From Poa pratensis (taxonomy: Eukaryota; Streptophyta; Magnoliopsida; Poales; Poaceae), in assembly GCA_947311845.1 (NCBI GenBank), contig CAMZMU010000089.1:22906435-22970434 (forward strand): DNA of 64,000 bases, in the 5' to 3' direction. The notes under the pieces were generated by a model. It was not told the origin of the DNA. It saw only the letters and a program-made list of their open reading frames with translations, and made no database searches. A program made the translations under genes and the position numbers. Numbering within the stretch: position 1 is the first letter of the stretch; each line of letters starts with the position of its first letter. This document shows positions 12,885 through 25,337 of the stretch, piece by piece.

Positions 12885-12982
12885 GCTCCCCGGCAACGGC
12901 GCCAGAATATATGGCGTGTGGAAGGGGAAGCAAGGAGATTTCTGAACCGAAGTGCTTCTGCTCCCCGGCAACGGCGCCAGAA
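12885..12982 (-). repeat. Duplicated primer-binding-site box, 75-bp period
   Basis: The 23-bp box GCTCCCCGGCAACGGCGCC+AGAA occurs at 12885-12907 and again at 12960-12982. Between the copies lies ATGGCGTGTGGAAGGGG, an LTR-end-like phrase also seen at 7487. Only one LTR follows, so this is a tandem duplication of the leader or the scar of an LTR/leader recombination. Confidence 0.8.
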
Positions 12983-12990
12983 AATATGCT

Positions 12991-14571
12991 TGATTGCGTG
13001 GATCACACGTTCGTTGGGAGACCCCAAGAGGAAGGTATGATGCAGTGTAGCAGCAGTTTTCCCTCAGTATGAAACCAAGGTTTAATCGAACCAGTAGGAG
13101 CAAGAAATCACTTCGGAAGGTTGTCAGTGGCGTGCTGACGTGGAACCTGCACACAACACAATCAAACTACTTTGCCCCAACGAAACAGTGAGGTTGTCAA
13201 TCTCACCGGCTTGCTAAAAACAAAGGATTAAACGTATGGTGTGGAAAACAGTAGTAAATTGCAGAGAATGAAAAGGAACAGTGTTTGCAGTTGGTTGTAT
13301 TATCAGTGTAAAAGAATGGACCGGGGTCCACAGTTCACTAGTGGTGTCTCTCCATAAAAGATAACTAACATGCTGGATGAACAAATTACAGCTGGGCAAT
13401 TGATAAAATATTGAGCGCATGACAATGCATATATATGACATGATAATTACTATGATATTCATGTGGGCATTACGACAAAATACATAGACCGTTATCCAAC
13501 AGCGTCTATGACTAATAATCCACCGCCAGGTTGTCATACCGAGTTCCCCGTTGGTATTAAGTTGCAAGCAACGGATAATTGCATTAAGTAATGTGCGTAA
13601 TGTAAACAAATGCATTAGACCTAACGGCGTACCCTTAAGCTAAGCGTCGGTTATTTTATCCCTAGTGGCAACAGCACATCCACAATCTTAGAAGTTATTG
13701 TCACTCTCCCAGATTACCGGAGGCATGAACCCACTATCTAGCATAAATACTCACTTTTGGAGTTACAAGCATCTACTTGGCCAAAACATCTACTAGTAAC
13801 GGAAAGCATGCAAGATCATAAATAACATATAAAATAGATTGATAATCAACTTGACATAGTATTCAATATTCATCGTATCCCTGTAAACACAACATGTAGC
13901 ATTACAATAAGATGATCTTGATCATGATAGACAGCTCACAAGATCTAAACATGATAGCATAAAGTGGAGAGACAACCATCTAACTACTGCCATGGACCCG
14001 TAGTCCAAGGATTAACTACTCACGCATCACTCCGGAGGCAGGCATGGTGATGTAGAGCCCTCCGGTGATGATTCCCCTCTTCGGCAGGGTGCCAGGAAGA
14101 GCTTCTAAACCCTCCCGAGCTAGGGTTGATGGCGGCGACGTCTCTGGAACTTTTCGTGGATAATGGCTCGGGTATTTAGGGTTTTCGCGTCGGGAAGAAT
14201 AAATAGGCGAAAGGGCAGCGGCTGCGGAGCCACGAGGGCCCCACACCACCCCACGGCGCGGCAGGGGGGCCCGCGCGGCCCCATGGTGTGGGTGCCACGT
14301 GGCCCTCCTCCGTCTCTCCTCTGGACTCCGTCTTTGTGTTGGAAAAATAGGAGGTTCTGTCCAAGTTTCGTCCAATTCCGAGAATATTTCCAGACTAGTT
14401 TTTCTGGAATACAAAAATAGCAGAAAACAGGAACTGGCACTGTGGCATCTTGTTAATAGGTTAGTCCCAGAAAATGCATAAAAATGCTATGAAGTGTATA
14501 TAAAACATGTAACAATTGGTATAATATCAACATGGAACATCAGAAATTATAGATACGTTTGAGACGTATCA
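12991..14571 (-). repeat. 5' LTR of the second Gypsy-type element
   Basis: On the minus strand the LTR runs from TGATACGTCTCAAACGTATC at 14571 to CACGCAATCA at 12991. It directly abuts the PBS region at 12990 on one side and LINE ORF2 sequence at 14572 on the other, which sets both ends to the base. It is related to the solo LTR at 33862-35570. Confidence 0.85.
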
Positions 14572-16090
14572 GCAGCATCGTTTGATTTAGGTATCAGGAC
14601 AATAGTAGTGTCATTGACCCCCATAGGAATAGAACCATCCGCAAGGAAGATTTTATCCGCTCTAATTACATCTTCTTTCATCGTAGCCCAATTTCTCTGA
14701 AAGAACCTAGCCGGGAATCCATCCGGTCCTAGAGCTTTTAGAGGACCGATTTGGAATAGAGCATCGGAAATCTCTATCACTGTATTCCTTCAACAGTGTT
14801 TCATTAATGTCGTGTGTCACATCTGGTTGGAGCATATCGAGAAGGTCTTTAGGCTCCACCGACATGTCTTTAGAGAACAGGTTGGAGAAGAAGTCGCTCG
14901 TGTACTTCAGCATTTCTTCTTTGTTCTGCAGCAGCTGGTTGTCGACAGTTTTTATGGCCTTTATGTTGTTCTTTTTAGCTCTCCAAGAGGCTTTACTATG
15001 GAAGAATTTCGTGTTCTGGTCTCCCTCTTTCAGCCAAGAAATTCTGGATCTCTGTCTCCACATCATTTCCTCCCTCAGCAGAAGTTCATCCAATCTAGCT
15101 GACACAAATTTAATTTCATGGAAATTTGTGTGGGCGTTATACCTGTATAACCACTCCAGCCTTTTCCTCAACCTTCTGATTTCTTTATCTACTCTACCAA
15201 AGTTCTCCTTGCTCCAAGTTTTGAGGGCCTTTTTTTGTGTTTTGCAGATTATCCCTGATGTCAGCCAGGTTATGAGCTTTCGGGCAGCCTGTCCACGTAT
15301 CAGTAATTTCAGATTGTAGGGATTCCTCCCTTTCCCACATATACTCATAGCGCCAGGTCCCTTGTTTCGGCCCTGCCTGTTCTAACCTTCCAAAGTTCAA
15401 GACAATCGGAAGGTGATCTGATCTAGAGGAGGCAATATGGAGGACTGAAGCTTCTGCAAACAAATTACTCCATGCCGGGTTGGCCACAGCTCTGTCCAGT
15501 CTGACTCTCACATTGTTTCTCCCTTTTTAGCCATTGTTGTAAGTCCAAGGGATTCCTCTGTACCCCAAATCTTGCAGATCACAAAACTGCAAAGTATCTC
15601 TGAAGTCCTTCATTCTTCTTTCACTTCTCTTAGCATGAGAAAAGTGCTCACTTTGCCACATGGTCTCATTGAAGTCACCCACCATCACCCAAGGTAGATT
15701 GTCCCCACGGCTGGGTTTTATTCTCTTCAGAAGTTTCCAAAATTCAGGTCTCAATTGAGTACTCGGCTCTCCATAAACAAAGGTGCTCCTCCATTTTATT
15801 CCACAACTCTCATTGATTATTACATCGATATGGTGGATGCTAAAGTTGATAAGATCTACGGTTACATCCTTCTTCCACCACAAAGCTAAACCGCCACCCT
15901 TGCCAGGCATACTAACAGAGAGACAGTGGTTGTACCCTAGGCGCAAGCAAAGTCTTTCTACAAGTTTCTTATTCTGTCTAGTTTCAGAGAGGAACACGAA
16001 GTTTGGGCAGTGATCTCGCACCAGGCGAGAGAGTTCCTGAACTGTACGGGGTTGCCCTAGGCCCCGACAGTTCCAGCATAGGTAGATCAT
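14572..16090 (-). pseudogene. LINE ORF2: endonuclease and start of reverse transcriptase
   Basis: ORF2 opens at 16090 (MIYLCWNCRGLG) with the AP-endonuclease order NCRG, LSETR, GGLALWWKK and VMVGDFNE. An in-frame TAA at 15527-15529 (a CAA-to-TAA type change) interrupts it just before VRVRLDRAVAN. After another frame change near 15300 the RT lead-in continues (REEMMWRQRSRISWLKEGDQNTKFFHS at about 15100) and reaches the KALGPDGFPARFFQ segment at 14720. The protein would nick target DNA and reverse-transcribe LINE RNA, but the catalytic YADD region is not in this window. Confidence 0.85.
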
Positions 16091-16308
16091 TGTGCCTGCC
16101 AGGCGCTAACATCAGCGCCCGACAGTGGACCGGTAGCCCCAGGACCGGTTGCTTCCTTTACCACCTTGCTTGCCTGCTCACCGTTTTCCTCACCTCCTTC
16201 CAGCGATGCTTCCTTTCTCACTTCTTCCTTGTCCCCTGGCATCCTCTTCTCCGCTTCTTTCAACTTGCGTAGTCCCTCTTTCCCCAGGCACTCTGACAGC
16301 GAGGGCAC

Positions 16309-18329
16309 CTAGATGTAGCTTCTTTTGATGTGCTGCTCCGGGTACTCATCTTCCCACTGCCCATCAGGTCGACGTCGCACCCTGTTCATCTCTTGAGTTG
16401 GCGGTGCTGTCTTGGCGTTGAGTTCAGCTGTACCATCATCTCTTTTCTTCCTCTTCCAGGTAGCGACTTTTGCTGCATCTGCACCCTCCGTGTTGGCGAT
16501 CATGTCGGCTCTCTCCGCTTGGTTCATGATGTTGACGTTGTCGGTTCCTGGTGCAGTCGCCCCAAGGTTGGTGTCGAGGGCTGCATCGTTGTCCCCTTTG
16601 CCCTTGTCATCCTTGTTGGTGTCGGAGTGCATGATCACCATGGCCCCATTGTCGGTGTTGGGGCCTTGGTGTTGTCGATGTTGTTGGTCTCATCCCCCGG
16701 TGCACTGGTGTCGATGTCGTTAGCCGTAGCGGGATCGATGTTCATGACAGCAGTAGCAATCGAGAGGATGATCGCCCCGGCCTTGGTGGTGTTCTTGTTG
16801 TTGTCGCCCACCTTAAGCCGAGCGATGTGATCAGCTACCACTTCCACCGCTGGAAACACAGAGCTTCCTGATTGCTCCGTGCTCGATTCTTCCACCTTTC
16901 TGCCAGCGATAGGGTTTTGTGCACGCCATGGCCCCTGGTTCGAGGACAGAGCTGGTTCCTGTCCCATGTCATCGGGGAGGTACCAGGCTCGAAGGTCGTC
17001 GAAGTAGACGGGAGGAACTCTGAGTTCCTGATTGAAGCAGAGCTTCCTGTCCGCTGCAGGTACATCGCATCTTGCCTCCATATGTCCAATGAAACCACAG
17101 AACAGACAGAAATTTGGCAACCTTTCATACCTTAATTGCGCCTCCACCTCCTTGCGTGTGATCCTGTCAACGAGAGTAATCTCCTTCTGTAGCGGCGTGT
17201 AGAGGGGGAGCTGGATTCTAGTTCTAACGAACTTGTCGTCCAGGTTCCCTCTTGCGACGTTGTCGATCTTGATGGAGGTGCCCACCTGGTCTCCCAGGTC
17301 GAAGGCGAGCTTCTTGGTCAGCAGGTAGTTCGGGATGTTCTTGAACTGCACCCAGATTGGCACATGGGTGAAGAGTGCCGTCGCCAATCCTTCAACAAGG
17401 AAGGCATCGTCTTTGTACTGCCACGGTCCTCCCCGCACCACATGGTCTCTGTCCCCCTCTTCCGAGAACTCGAGGATGAACTTGCGTCCTTCGGTTGCCT
17501 CCACTTGGTTCGCCTCCAGTCTCCCTCTGATCTTCCAAACTTTCTTCATGTGCTCTATCACCTGCTGCGAGTTCGCGAGCAGGACGGACAGAAAGAGTCC
17601 GACGGCAAGGAAACGCGCACGCATGGCATGGCGTGCCTCGGACATGTTGACGATCAGGATGCTCTTCCCCGCTCCGGATCTTGAGCCTACCACCTCCTTC
17701 CCCGCACGCTGACGGAATGCTGTATGCGCGTCGCCGGCGTCTTGGACATGGCCGCTACTAGCCATCGGGCAAAAACTCAAACAACTTGTGGGTGTCAGAG
17801 GGTGGGAGGAGGCGACGAAGATTGTTGATGGATTTCTCTCCTCCTCTTCACCATCTGATATAGTCCCTCCTTCTTGCAGCAATTGCGCATCGTTACTCAC
17901 CGAATTAAACCTCGTTAATGGCCTCCCATTGCTCTGTACGACCAGAGCCGTTGTCTCTGATTTCTTCCCCAAATCACGCCCGGCCTTAAGGATCGATGAA
18001 ATAGCCTCCGACGTGATTGTCGGTCCTGGATCCGGCGGGACGTTGTGGTCGCCATCAATATAGCGAGTAATCGCTTCCTTGACCGCTGCAAGATTTTCCG
18101 AGCGATCACCGCCAGCCTGGGCATCGACACAGGCCCGACTCTTGATTTTGGATAGGAACTCACGGAGAACTGGGGTGGGAAGGTATCTGGGTTTCTTGGC
18201 GATGCTTGATGGGGTTGGGGGTGGGGAATTTCGGGTTTCAATCAGTCTCTGGTAGAATAGGATTGGGATCGCCCTCGAGTCGCCTTTCGCGGGGGGAAGG
18301 AGATGAACAGTCATCGCTAACCTGGGCAA
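16309..18329 (-). pseudogene. LINE ORF1 (DUF4283-like, zinc-knuckle RNA-binding protein)
   Basis: The main open frame (16635-18329) carries a DUF4283-type domain (roughly residues 255-400, with VRGGPWQYKD and VPIWVQFKNIPNYL) followed by a CCHC zinc knuckle (C408, C411, H416, C421) and a low-complexity tail that continues in another frame to 16309. This is the usual plant L1-type ORF1, which binds LINE RNA. Residues 1-190 precede a more plausible native start near residue 189 (MASSGH), so the upstream open stretch may be 5' UTR read by chance. One frameshift near 16640 splits the tail. Confidence 0.8.
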
Positions 18330-18439
18330 CTATCTAGCTAGTTGTTTTCATGGCTTTAATATTCATACCCTAAACATTATTTCCAACTTACTCGGGAATG
18401 GGATAAGGGGTGTTGACAAGAAAGATAAAGTGCAAATTT

Positions 18440-18790
18440 GAGTTGGTGTATGTGCTTTAGTCTGGGCCATCAGGAACATACGAAATGATGTTAGTTATAA
18501 CCGTGTAAAAACTTCTTTCATGCAGGTTACCAATGGCTATTATTAGATCTATATATGTCTTACCTACAACCAATGGACAAGTGTGTCGCTCTCGATATTG
18601 GGTGCTACCAGCTCCATTCGGTTTCACGAGATTTATAAACCCGGTGCAGCTGGCGTTTTGCTCTCGGAAATAACATATTGATGCGGTGTCACTCCATGTT
18701 GGCATTTCTTCTTAGATGGTTGATTCATGTCTCGACCTTGTATGATCCATGATATAATCATTTTGTAACAACTTAATCTCAATAAAAATA
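18440..18790 (+). mobile_element. LINE 3' end fragment
   Basis: On the plus strand broken frames read like the tail of plant LINE ORF2 (VWAIRNIRNDV near 18460, followed by VTNGYY, then a 3' tail with CTCAATAAAAATAATAAAG at 18777-18795 that looks like a polyadenylation region). Several stops interrupt the frame. It has the opposite orientation to the neighbouring LINE, so it is a separate insertion. Confidence 0.5.
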
Positions 18791-21700
18791 ATAAAGATTG
18801 CATACATCAATCGATGCAGAGGCTGGGATGCTCCTTTTCAAAAAATACAAGTATTGATCCATAAGTTATGGTGTACTGGTGCAAGTATGGACATATAGTA
18901 CGAGATGGTCTTTTGTCAATAATCCTTGAATAGCATGTTGGTACGACGAAAAAAACTGCAAAAGAAGAGATGAAACTACAAATTTTCATTGATTATGTGA
19001 TTGAGAAGCCACAACAATTGCCAGCCATTCTTAGCCAATCCAAATGAAGTAAAAAAGTAGTGAAAGTGTTGCCATCATATGTGGACATGATCAGACCCAA
19101 GGTCTACCCGGGCTTGACGGCGGCATAACCCTATAAATTCAGTGTTCTTTACACGATTTACATGAATAGAATTCTAAGCCATTTGATTCGTAATTTATCC
19201 AGACCTCTGACAAGTTTCTGGGTCCGCCATTGTATGTGGATGACATTTTTAGCACGGAGCACATTAGGAAGAGCACTTGATACATTATTTTTTCCATGAT
19301 TATATCAAGATTTTAGAGAACTTTACTATGTTTTCATAATTGTTTTGATGATTTGGAGCACTTGACTATCTCATATGATTATATTAGGATTTTAGAGAAG
19401 ATCAACATATTTCTATTAATTTATCATGAATTTAGATCACTTGGGGTGTCTTTAAATATTCATGCAAACATTTAGGACTCTTCCAACAACATCAAACATT
19501 CATATTGAGTACTGCCACAAAATTCACATCCTTACAACATTCAATTAAGTGCCACAACATGAAATCCACATAAGGTTCACAACAGAGACACAATTTATCT
19601 AGCACGGACACAATTCAGACTAGCAAACTACAACAGGAATAGTGCATAATGCTAGGGGCCACTGACCTTCACATCCAGCTGAGCAGAACCATGTGATTTC
19701 CATCTATTCTTCACAAAAAAGGACGGGCAACGAGCTCACACATGGTAGTATGGACACGAGACGAGGACAGCGAAAACATGACCTGGTCGCGGGTGGCCAA
19801 AGCACATTAGCAGCGTCCAAGGATTGGAACGGCGGAGCACGGCAGCGGTGCTTCAAGGCAATGGGAAATGGATCCATGGAGGACGGTCGACGACGTCAGG
19901 CGGCGAAGAAAGGTGCAGACGAGATGGTGCTACCAGCGCTGGGGCGGGGGAGACAGTGCCGAGGCAGGGAATGTGGCGATGGCGGCGCTCAGATGGATGA
20001 GACGACAAGCTGGAGCTGAACTTTTGAGTGAGGCAGAGAGGAAGGAATCTGTCCCTCACCATCCGTGGCCACCGATGTGCTGCTGACCAGGATGTCGATG
20101 CCGCTCGACCAAGCCGGTCGACCACGGCGTCGATTCCGCCCATGTACCACGACTGAGCCGAGGTCACCCATAATGGAAAGATGACACCCGCCGCTCGATG
20201 CCGGCCGGTTACCCGACCGCGGTTGCCGCGCTCAATTCTGAACCGTCTCGCGTGTGCACTTGACTAAAGAGCAGGGGAAAAATGAGGTGACAGGAGTTAG
20301 TGGCCAACTTCCAAAGCCACGAGAGAATCGTGATAAGAAACCGTCCGGGTAAAATAAAAAAATAAAATTACAAGGTTGGCATTGTAAGCTGGAACCAAGT
20401 GATGGTCCGACTTAGTAGATTGACCCGGGTGCACAGTAAGTAATTCTGCACCTAGGGGTCTGATAGAGTTTCTATATATGCCCAATAAATATTTATACTA
20501 AACTTTTTTTCCTGTGTACATCTCATTTTGACGCTAAACCTTATATTTGTTGTCATTCATACAAACTTTATAAACAATGTAGAATCATATTTATTTTTAT
20601 TTTAATAACATTAAACCATACTAGTGATAAAGTAGAACTGAACTAATAAACTATATTATTTTTAATAATTTGGACTTTACACTTTGTTCAGCTGAACTTC
20701 ATCTGGATGCAGCCAAAGCATAAGAGATGACAAAGTCACATTCGATTATGGAATAAATTATGGCACTTAGATATGATGTACCATGACGCTTTTACATGTG
20801 CTTATGTCTATGCAGTTCCGTCAAATATGTGTAAGGAGGTTTATATGATGTACGATCGTCTAGCTTAGATATAACTAAAAGAAAATTCCAGAGTGGAGAT
20901 ATCAACAAGTGTTTTGCCTTCAAATTCCCTTTATATCTCCTTCGCAAGTTGGCGCTACTCGTTTCTTTGTTATTTTGTGCTGAAATATTTCCTTCTTACA
21001 CTATCCATGACCACATAACAATATTGTTCGTAACATGCAAACCCCATATAATCTAATAATATTTCAGTTTTCTTATTTTGGTTCAATTTGCATATATTTG
21101 ACATTACAAACCTAAATTGGAAAATAATCACCTAGGCTCATCATCCAAAACCAACCCAACTTATCAAAATTATTCAAGATGGCATGAATACAAACTACTG
21201 TACCAGAATCCATGGATGTACAACCGTGTTACATTTCTTGGCATGTTGTGTTCTATTTATTTTTATGAAATTGTTTGGAACATAGAGATGATGGGTCAAG
21301 GAGTGTGATTGTCCCATAGCGTGCTATTGGTCATGCCCGATAGATCTACCAAAAATAGAGCATTTATAGATCAACTCACATACTCCTAAACATAACTTTT
21401 ATATACCGTAATATACTTGTGAGAGAAGTGCTTTTATGGTGTCAACAATCTTTGTTGTACGATTTTTAAAATAGAAAGCTCTGATTACATGAACTAATCC
21501 AACACATTTTCTATAATAAAAGGGTAATTCCAACCAACATCCAATTAGTACCCAATAATACCTTTAATTGGGTACTCGTGTTGCTCCCAAGTTCGACCTC
21601 ATTGGAAATGTCGTGATATTAAAAGGTACTAACATAGACAGAGCATATATCAGTCATGACACAAAATATAAAATTTTAATTCAATACACAAATGGACAAA

Positions 21701-22008
21701 CAAAATAATACCATTCTAGTTGTGATTAATAGAAAAAATTATTTGGGGTGTGAATTCAGCCCACTAACAACACAAGAGATGTATTTTTCTTTTTATTTCA
21801 CATGCTCGAAATTTATTTTGTATTTGAAACTTTATAACGTAATAGATACATGTAATACTAATTTTAGAAACGTTCATGACCAAAACAAGGAGATGTGCAT
21901 GGAGTACATGAAAGGTGGCGATTTTGCATTTGTTCTCCATCAACCACACTTTTTTTTTGAAAGTTCATCAACCACACTTCATTATAGCACAATCGAAACT
22001 CCAACAAC
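18791..22008. other. Intergenic stretch without recognised genes
   Basis: Mostly AT-rich. A locally GC-richer piece (19690-20180) is open in several frames on both strands but shows no domain or codon pattern I can identify. Short similar phrases repeat at 19310-19400 (ATTTTAGAGAA). No transposon ends with a target duplication were found here. I see nothing further that I can support. Confidence 0.4.
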
Positions 22009-22011
22009 TAA

Positions 22012-22306
22012 GGGCCCATTTGGTATCAAAGTATATTTGAAGTATTCAACAAATACCACACTGTTTCTATAGTTACCGCAATACTAAATATTTTGGGTGC
22101 AATGAAAAGTGAGTACAACTAAGAAATCAGGGGCACAAAATTAAATATCATGGTTTTAAAAGCTGAGGCGTTTCTCCAAAACTGCAGGTTTTAGTCCCGA
22201 CCTATTTTGTTTTTCTAAATTGGAGTATTCTTCAAAACTAAATTATTCCTTACTCTTGATGAAATAATACTCTACTTTTGAAAATAGTGAGTAGCCAAAC
22301 ACAGCC
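22012..22306. mobile_element. Tourist/PIF-like MITE
   Basis: A 295-bp AT-rich non-coding block is flanked by TAA on both sides (22009-22011 and 22307-22309). Its ends are imperfect inverted repeats (GGGCCCATTTGGTA; and GGCTGTGTTTGGCT on the other strand). TAA duplication plus GG..TTTGG ends fit the PIF/Harbinger-derived Tourist class. Confidence 0.55.
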
Positions 22307-22685
22307 TAAATGTACTCACTTTTTCGTGCAAGATCTCATGTTGAGTGAAAGGCAAATTCTTTTTGGTGGATGAGATTTATGAAAAGTAAAAGCAACTGAG
22401 AGAACTAGCAAAAACATAGTTCGTGATATTTCGAACATTTGTTAGTCCACACAAAATTAAGTGATACCGCCATCGAATTAGGGACACCCACCATATATTT
22501 GTGATATTTTTCAAACAGCGGACATGAACAAGATGAAAGCCATATATTACTCACATTTTCTTGCCTTGTACCCCTTAATTAACATGCATTACATGCCGCA
22601 AACGAATAATGTAGTAAGACCTAGCTAACAAAGCATGCCATGCCAATGCATGTTTCCATGGCAGGCGCAGTTCACAATTTTCTTT

Positions 22686-25337
22686 TCACAATGGCATGAG
22701 GCTGATCCTCTTGAGGAGGCAGAAGTACGCGAGGATGCGGTACGCGACGGCCATGGCGAGCAGGATCCACACCTCACGCATTCCGCCGTCAAGGTCGACG
22801 GTGTCGAAGGACGGGGACGACTGCAGCCGCTGGCACCCCGTCCGGCTCCCGCAGTTGTAGGTGAGGTGGCCGTGGTACTGCGCCTTGAGCAGCATGTTGA
22901 AGCCGTAGTGCATGAAGGACACGTACCTCAGCCACCGTATGAACTTGGGTATGTGCTGCACGTAGTACCCTCCGGTGAGCAGGAACAGCATCAGCACCAA
23001 CGACGCCATCACCCCTGCCCTCTTCACGCTCAGGATCGCCGCCCCCAGCAGTTCCCCCGTTCCCTGATCACAAAGAAATCATTCACGTTCGTCGTCGTCG
23101 CCGTCACCATGCATCATCTAGCAGTAGAAGAAGAAGTACCTGGCTGGTGAAGACGATGAGGAGGGTGGCGAGCAGGGTGAGGAAGAAGCAGGGGACGGTG
23201 CGGCGGAGATCGGCCATGAAGTAAAGGATGCCCATGAAGAGGACGGGGTAGACGACGTGCGGCACGGCGTCGCAGAGGGTGCTGCTGGCGTAGTAGGCGC
23301 TGAGGCGGTACATGTCCGCCTTGCGCTCCTTCACCAGATACAGCTTCTCGAAGGGGAACACGTAGACGGACCCGAACAGAGACGACGACGTCCAGAAGAT
23401 GCAGATGTAGAAGATGAGCCCAACCTGGTCCCTGAGCTGGGCCTCGTTCCCGGTCTTGGACTTCCACCAGAGGAGCCCCAGCAGGAGCGCCACGCCGACG
23501 GCCTGCGCCAGCCGCATCTTGTCCACGTAGTCGGCGGCGCGCTCCCGGAACGTGCGCCGCGACAGCACCAGGAACTGCTGGAACCAGTTGATGCTCCGGT
23601 CCTTGCGCATCCGGATCGCCAGCCTCAGCTGCTCCCCGGGCCGCCTCGCCGCCACCTGCTGCTGCTTCGCCTCCTCCTTGTACTTCAGCTGGAGGTACGA
23701 TACGACACGGGACCTGAACTCCTGCGGCGCGGGGGACCCGTCCCGGAGCAGCTCCGGCACGCTGATGTCCTCGAGGTTGCCCGTGGCGAGGTCCAGCAGG
23801 AACTCAGCCGGGTTCATGGGGATCTCCGGCGTGAACCCCAACGAAGAGAAGTGGTGCATGCAGTCCCTGGCCTTGCCGTGGTAGATGGCGTGGCCTTCGG
23901 AGATGAGCAACAGCTTGTCGAACAGGTGGAACATCCTGCTCGACGGCTGGTGGATGGTGGTGATGATGGTGCGCCGCGTCGACGACTTGGCCAGCCGCTG
24001 GAGGATCTCGATCAGCTTGCTCGCCGACGTGGAGTCCAGCCCCGACGTGGGCTCGTCCAGGAGGAGGAGGGACGGCTCCACCAGGATCTCGTACCCGATG
24101 CTCGTCCGCTTCCTCTCGCCGCCCGACACCCCGCGCACGAACGCGCCACCGATCTTGGTGTGCCGGCACCGCTCCAGGTTCAGCTCCGCGATGATGGCGT
24201 CCACCCTGTCACGCTTCTGCTGCTTGGACATGCGCGCCGGGAGCCGCAGGAAGGCAGCGAACACCAGCGTCTCCTCCACCGTCAGCTGAGGGAACAGGAC
24301 GTCGTCTTGAGTCACAAATCCAATCCTGTTTTGCAACGAACAAAAACAAGGAAGTTTGATCAACCAATCTTCTCAATCTTTTTTCACTCAACTGAATCAA
24401 ATCTGCTTGCAACAAATTCATGCTTTGATTCGACAGAATTCTGATGTATTTTGTCTGAACTTGGTTACTTACCTCCTCTTGAGGCAGGGGCTGTAAGGGG
24501 TGTCATTGTAGGTGATCTGGCCCTTGACGCTGCCGCCCAGCCTGCCACCGAGTATCTTGAGCAATGTAGTCTTGCCACTGCCAGAGGGACCCATGAGTGC
24601 AAGGATCTCACCGGGGTCAACACTGCCACCTATGCCCTTGAGGATGTGCTTGCAGCTGCTGCTCCTGCCATGATCTGCCCTCATGTGGGATGCAAAGGCT
24701 ACCTTTGCCGCTGTGAGGGGGTTTTTTGGACTCAGCTTCACCTTGTACTCCACATTCTCAAACTGTATTTTTTTTCCAAATACATATAAGATATTTTAAT
24801 TTGGCATGAGATTTGTTAATTCCACAGAAAATGCTTTACATGCAAAAAGTAGTTCTTGTACTTCTTGGTGGCAATTGGCTAGCAATGGGGGTCATGCAAA
24901 CTGCCAATCACCTAACTGGTACCTTCCTAGGCTAATCTTCCAGTTAAGGATCCGTAGGTAACCAAGACTACAAACAGATTTTCCTAAAAAATATATTCAG
25001 GAGAAACCATACATGATCATTAACTGAGAGCACTTTTACCTACCTAGGGAGAGAACTTCAAATTTAGTTTGATCTCTGATGTAAAAATGATTCACTGCTA
25101 CTTCGATTTTAAGTCAGGCTGATAGAGACTTTGTGCTAGAAACATAACGGCAGAAAAAGGAAGACCGCAAGCAGATACCTTAAGGAATATAGGAAGAGGG
25201 CCATCTTTGGTTGGCCATAGATGATCCTCCTCCATGGCAACCTCCACACCGCCGGCGTCTCCATTGTGATGGGAGGAAGGAGGAGGGATGTTCTCCACAA
25301 TGGATAGCTCCACCCTATCATCACTGCTGATCTCCAT
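22686..25337 (-). CDS. ABCG26: ABCG26-like half-size ABC transporter (WBC subfamily)
   Basis: Four exons: 25337-25179, 24762-24473, 24325-23140 and 23063-22686. All introns are GT-AG and phases agree, giving 670 aa, the normal length for a plant ABCG half-transporter. The N-terminal ATPase has Walker [10 protein letters not shown] (111-119), Q-loop VTQDD (Q156), signature VSGGERKRT (216-224), Walker B with D240/E241 and the H-loop H275. A six-helix ABC2 membrane domain follows from about residue 400, with the GGYYVQHIP motif near the end. From memory of the family it is closest to Arabidopsis ABCG26 and rice ABCG15, plasma-membrane transporters that export sporopollenin/cutin precursors from the tapetum and are needed for pollen wall formation. 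The ortholog call is inference; the family call is firm. A possible TATA-like CATAAAAAG lies on the minus strand about 55 bp before the ATG. The gene is intact. Confidence 0.93.

Larger units (their letters stand above)
9765..14571 (-). mobile_element. Second Gypsy-type LTR retrotransposon (no visible pol)
   Basis: A 1581-bp LTR (12991-14571) is followed on the minus strand by a TTTTCTGGCGCCGTTGCCGGGGAG leader-type PBS box, gag start (about 12722), gag/protease remnants (12466-12044), and then about 2 kb of non-coding interior with GGGCATCCCCAAGCTT motifs that merges into the inverted repeat. I see no RT, RNase H or integrase, so this looks like a non-autonomous or pol-deleted member. LTR start and PBS resemble the Sabrina/WHAM-like Triticeae Gypsy elements as I recall them; that name is tentative. 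The element interrupts a LINE RT frame at 14571/14572, with GCAGC as the candidate target duplication on this side. Confidence 0.75.
14572..18345 (-). mobile_element. LINE (non-LTR retrotransposon), 3' part cut off by LTR insertion
   Basis: On the minus strand ORF1 (about 18329-16309) is followed by ORF2 with an AP-type endonuclease (16090-about 15200) and the start of reverse transcriptase (about 15350-14572). The RT frame stops at 14572 where the second Gypsy-type LTR begins; the rest of the LINE must lie on the far side of that nested stack, outside the window. Several frameshifts and a stop show it is dead. The 5' end is placed near 18345 because coding similarity ends there; I see no clear target duplication. 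Confidence 0.88.

Noticed and set aside
19693..20167. Possible small gene in the GC-richer patch
   Set aside because: Overlapping frames open on both strands, no recognised domain, no supporting splice or promoter signals.
23257..24444. 395-codon plus-strand open frame
   Set aside because: It is the antisense shadow of the GC-rich ABCG26-like exon 3; composition is His/Arg/Pro-rich with no domain.
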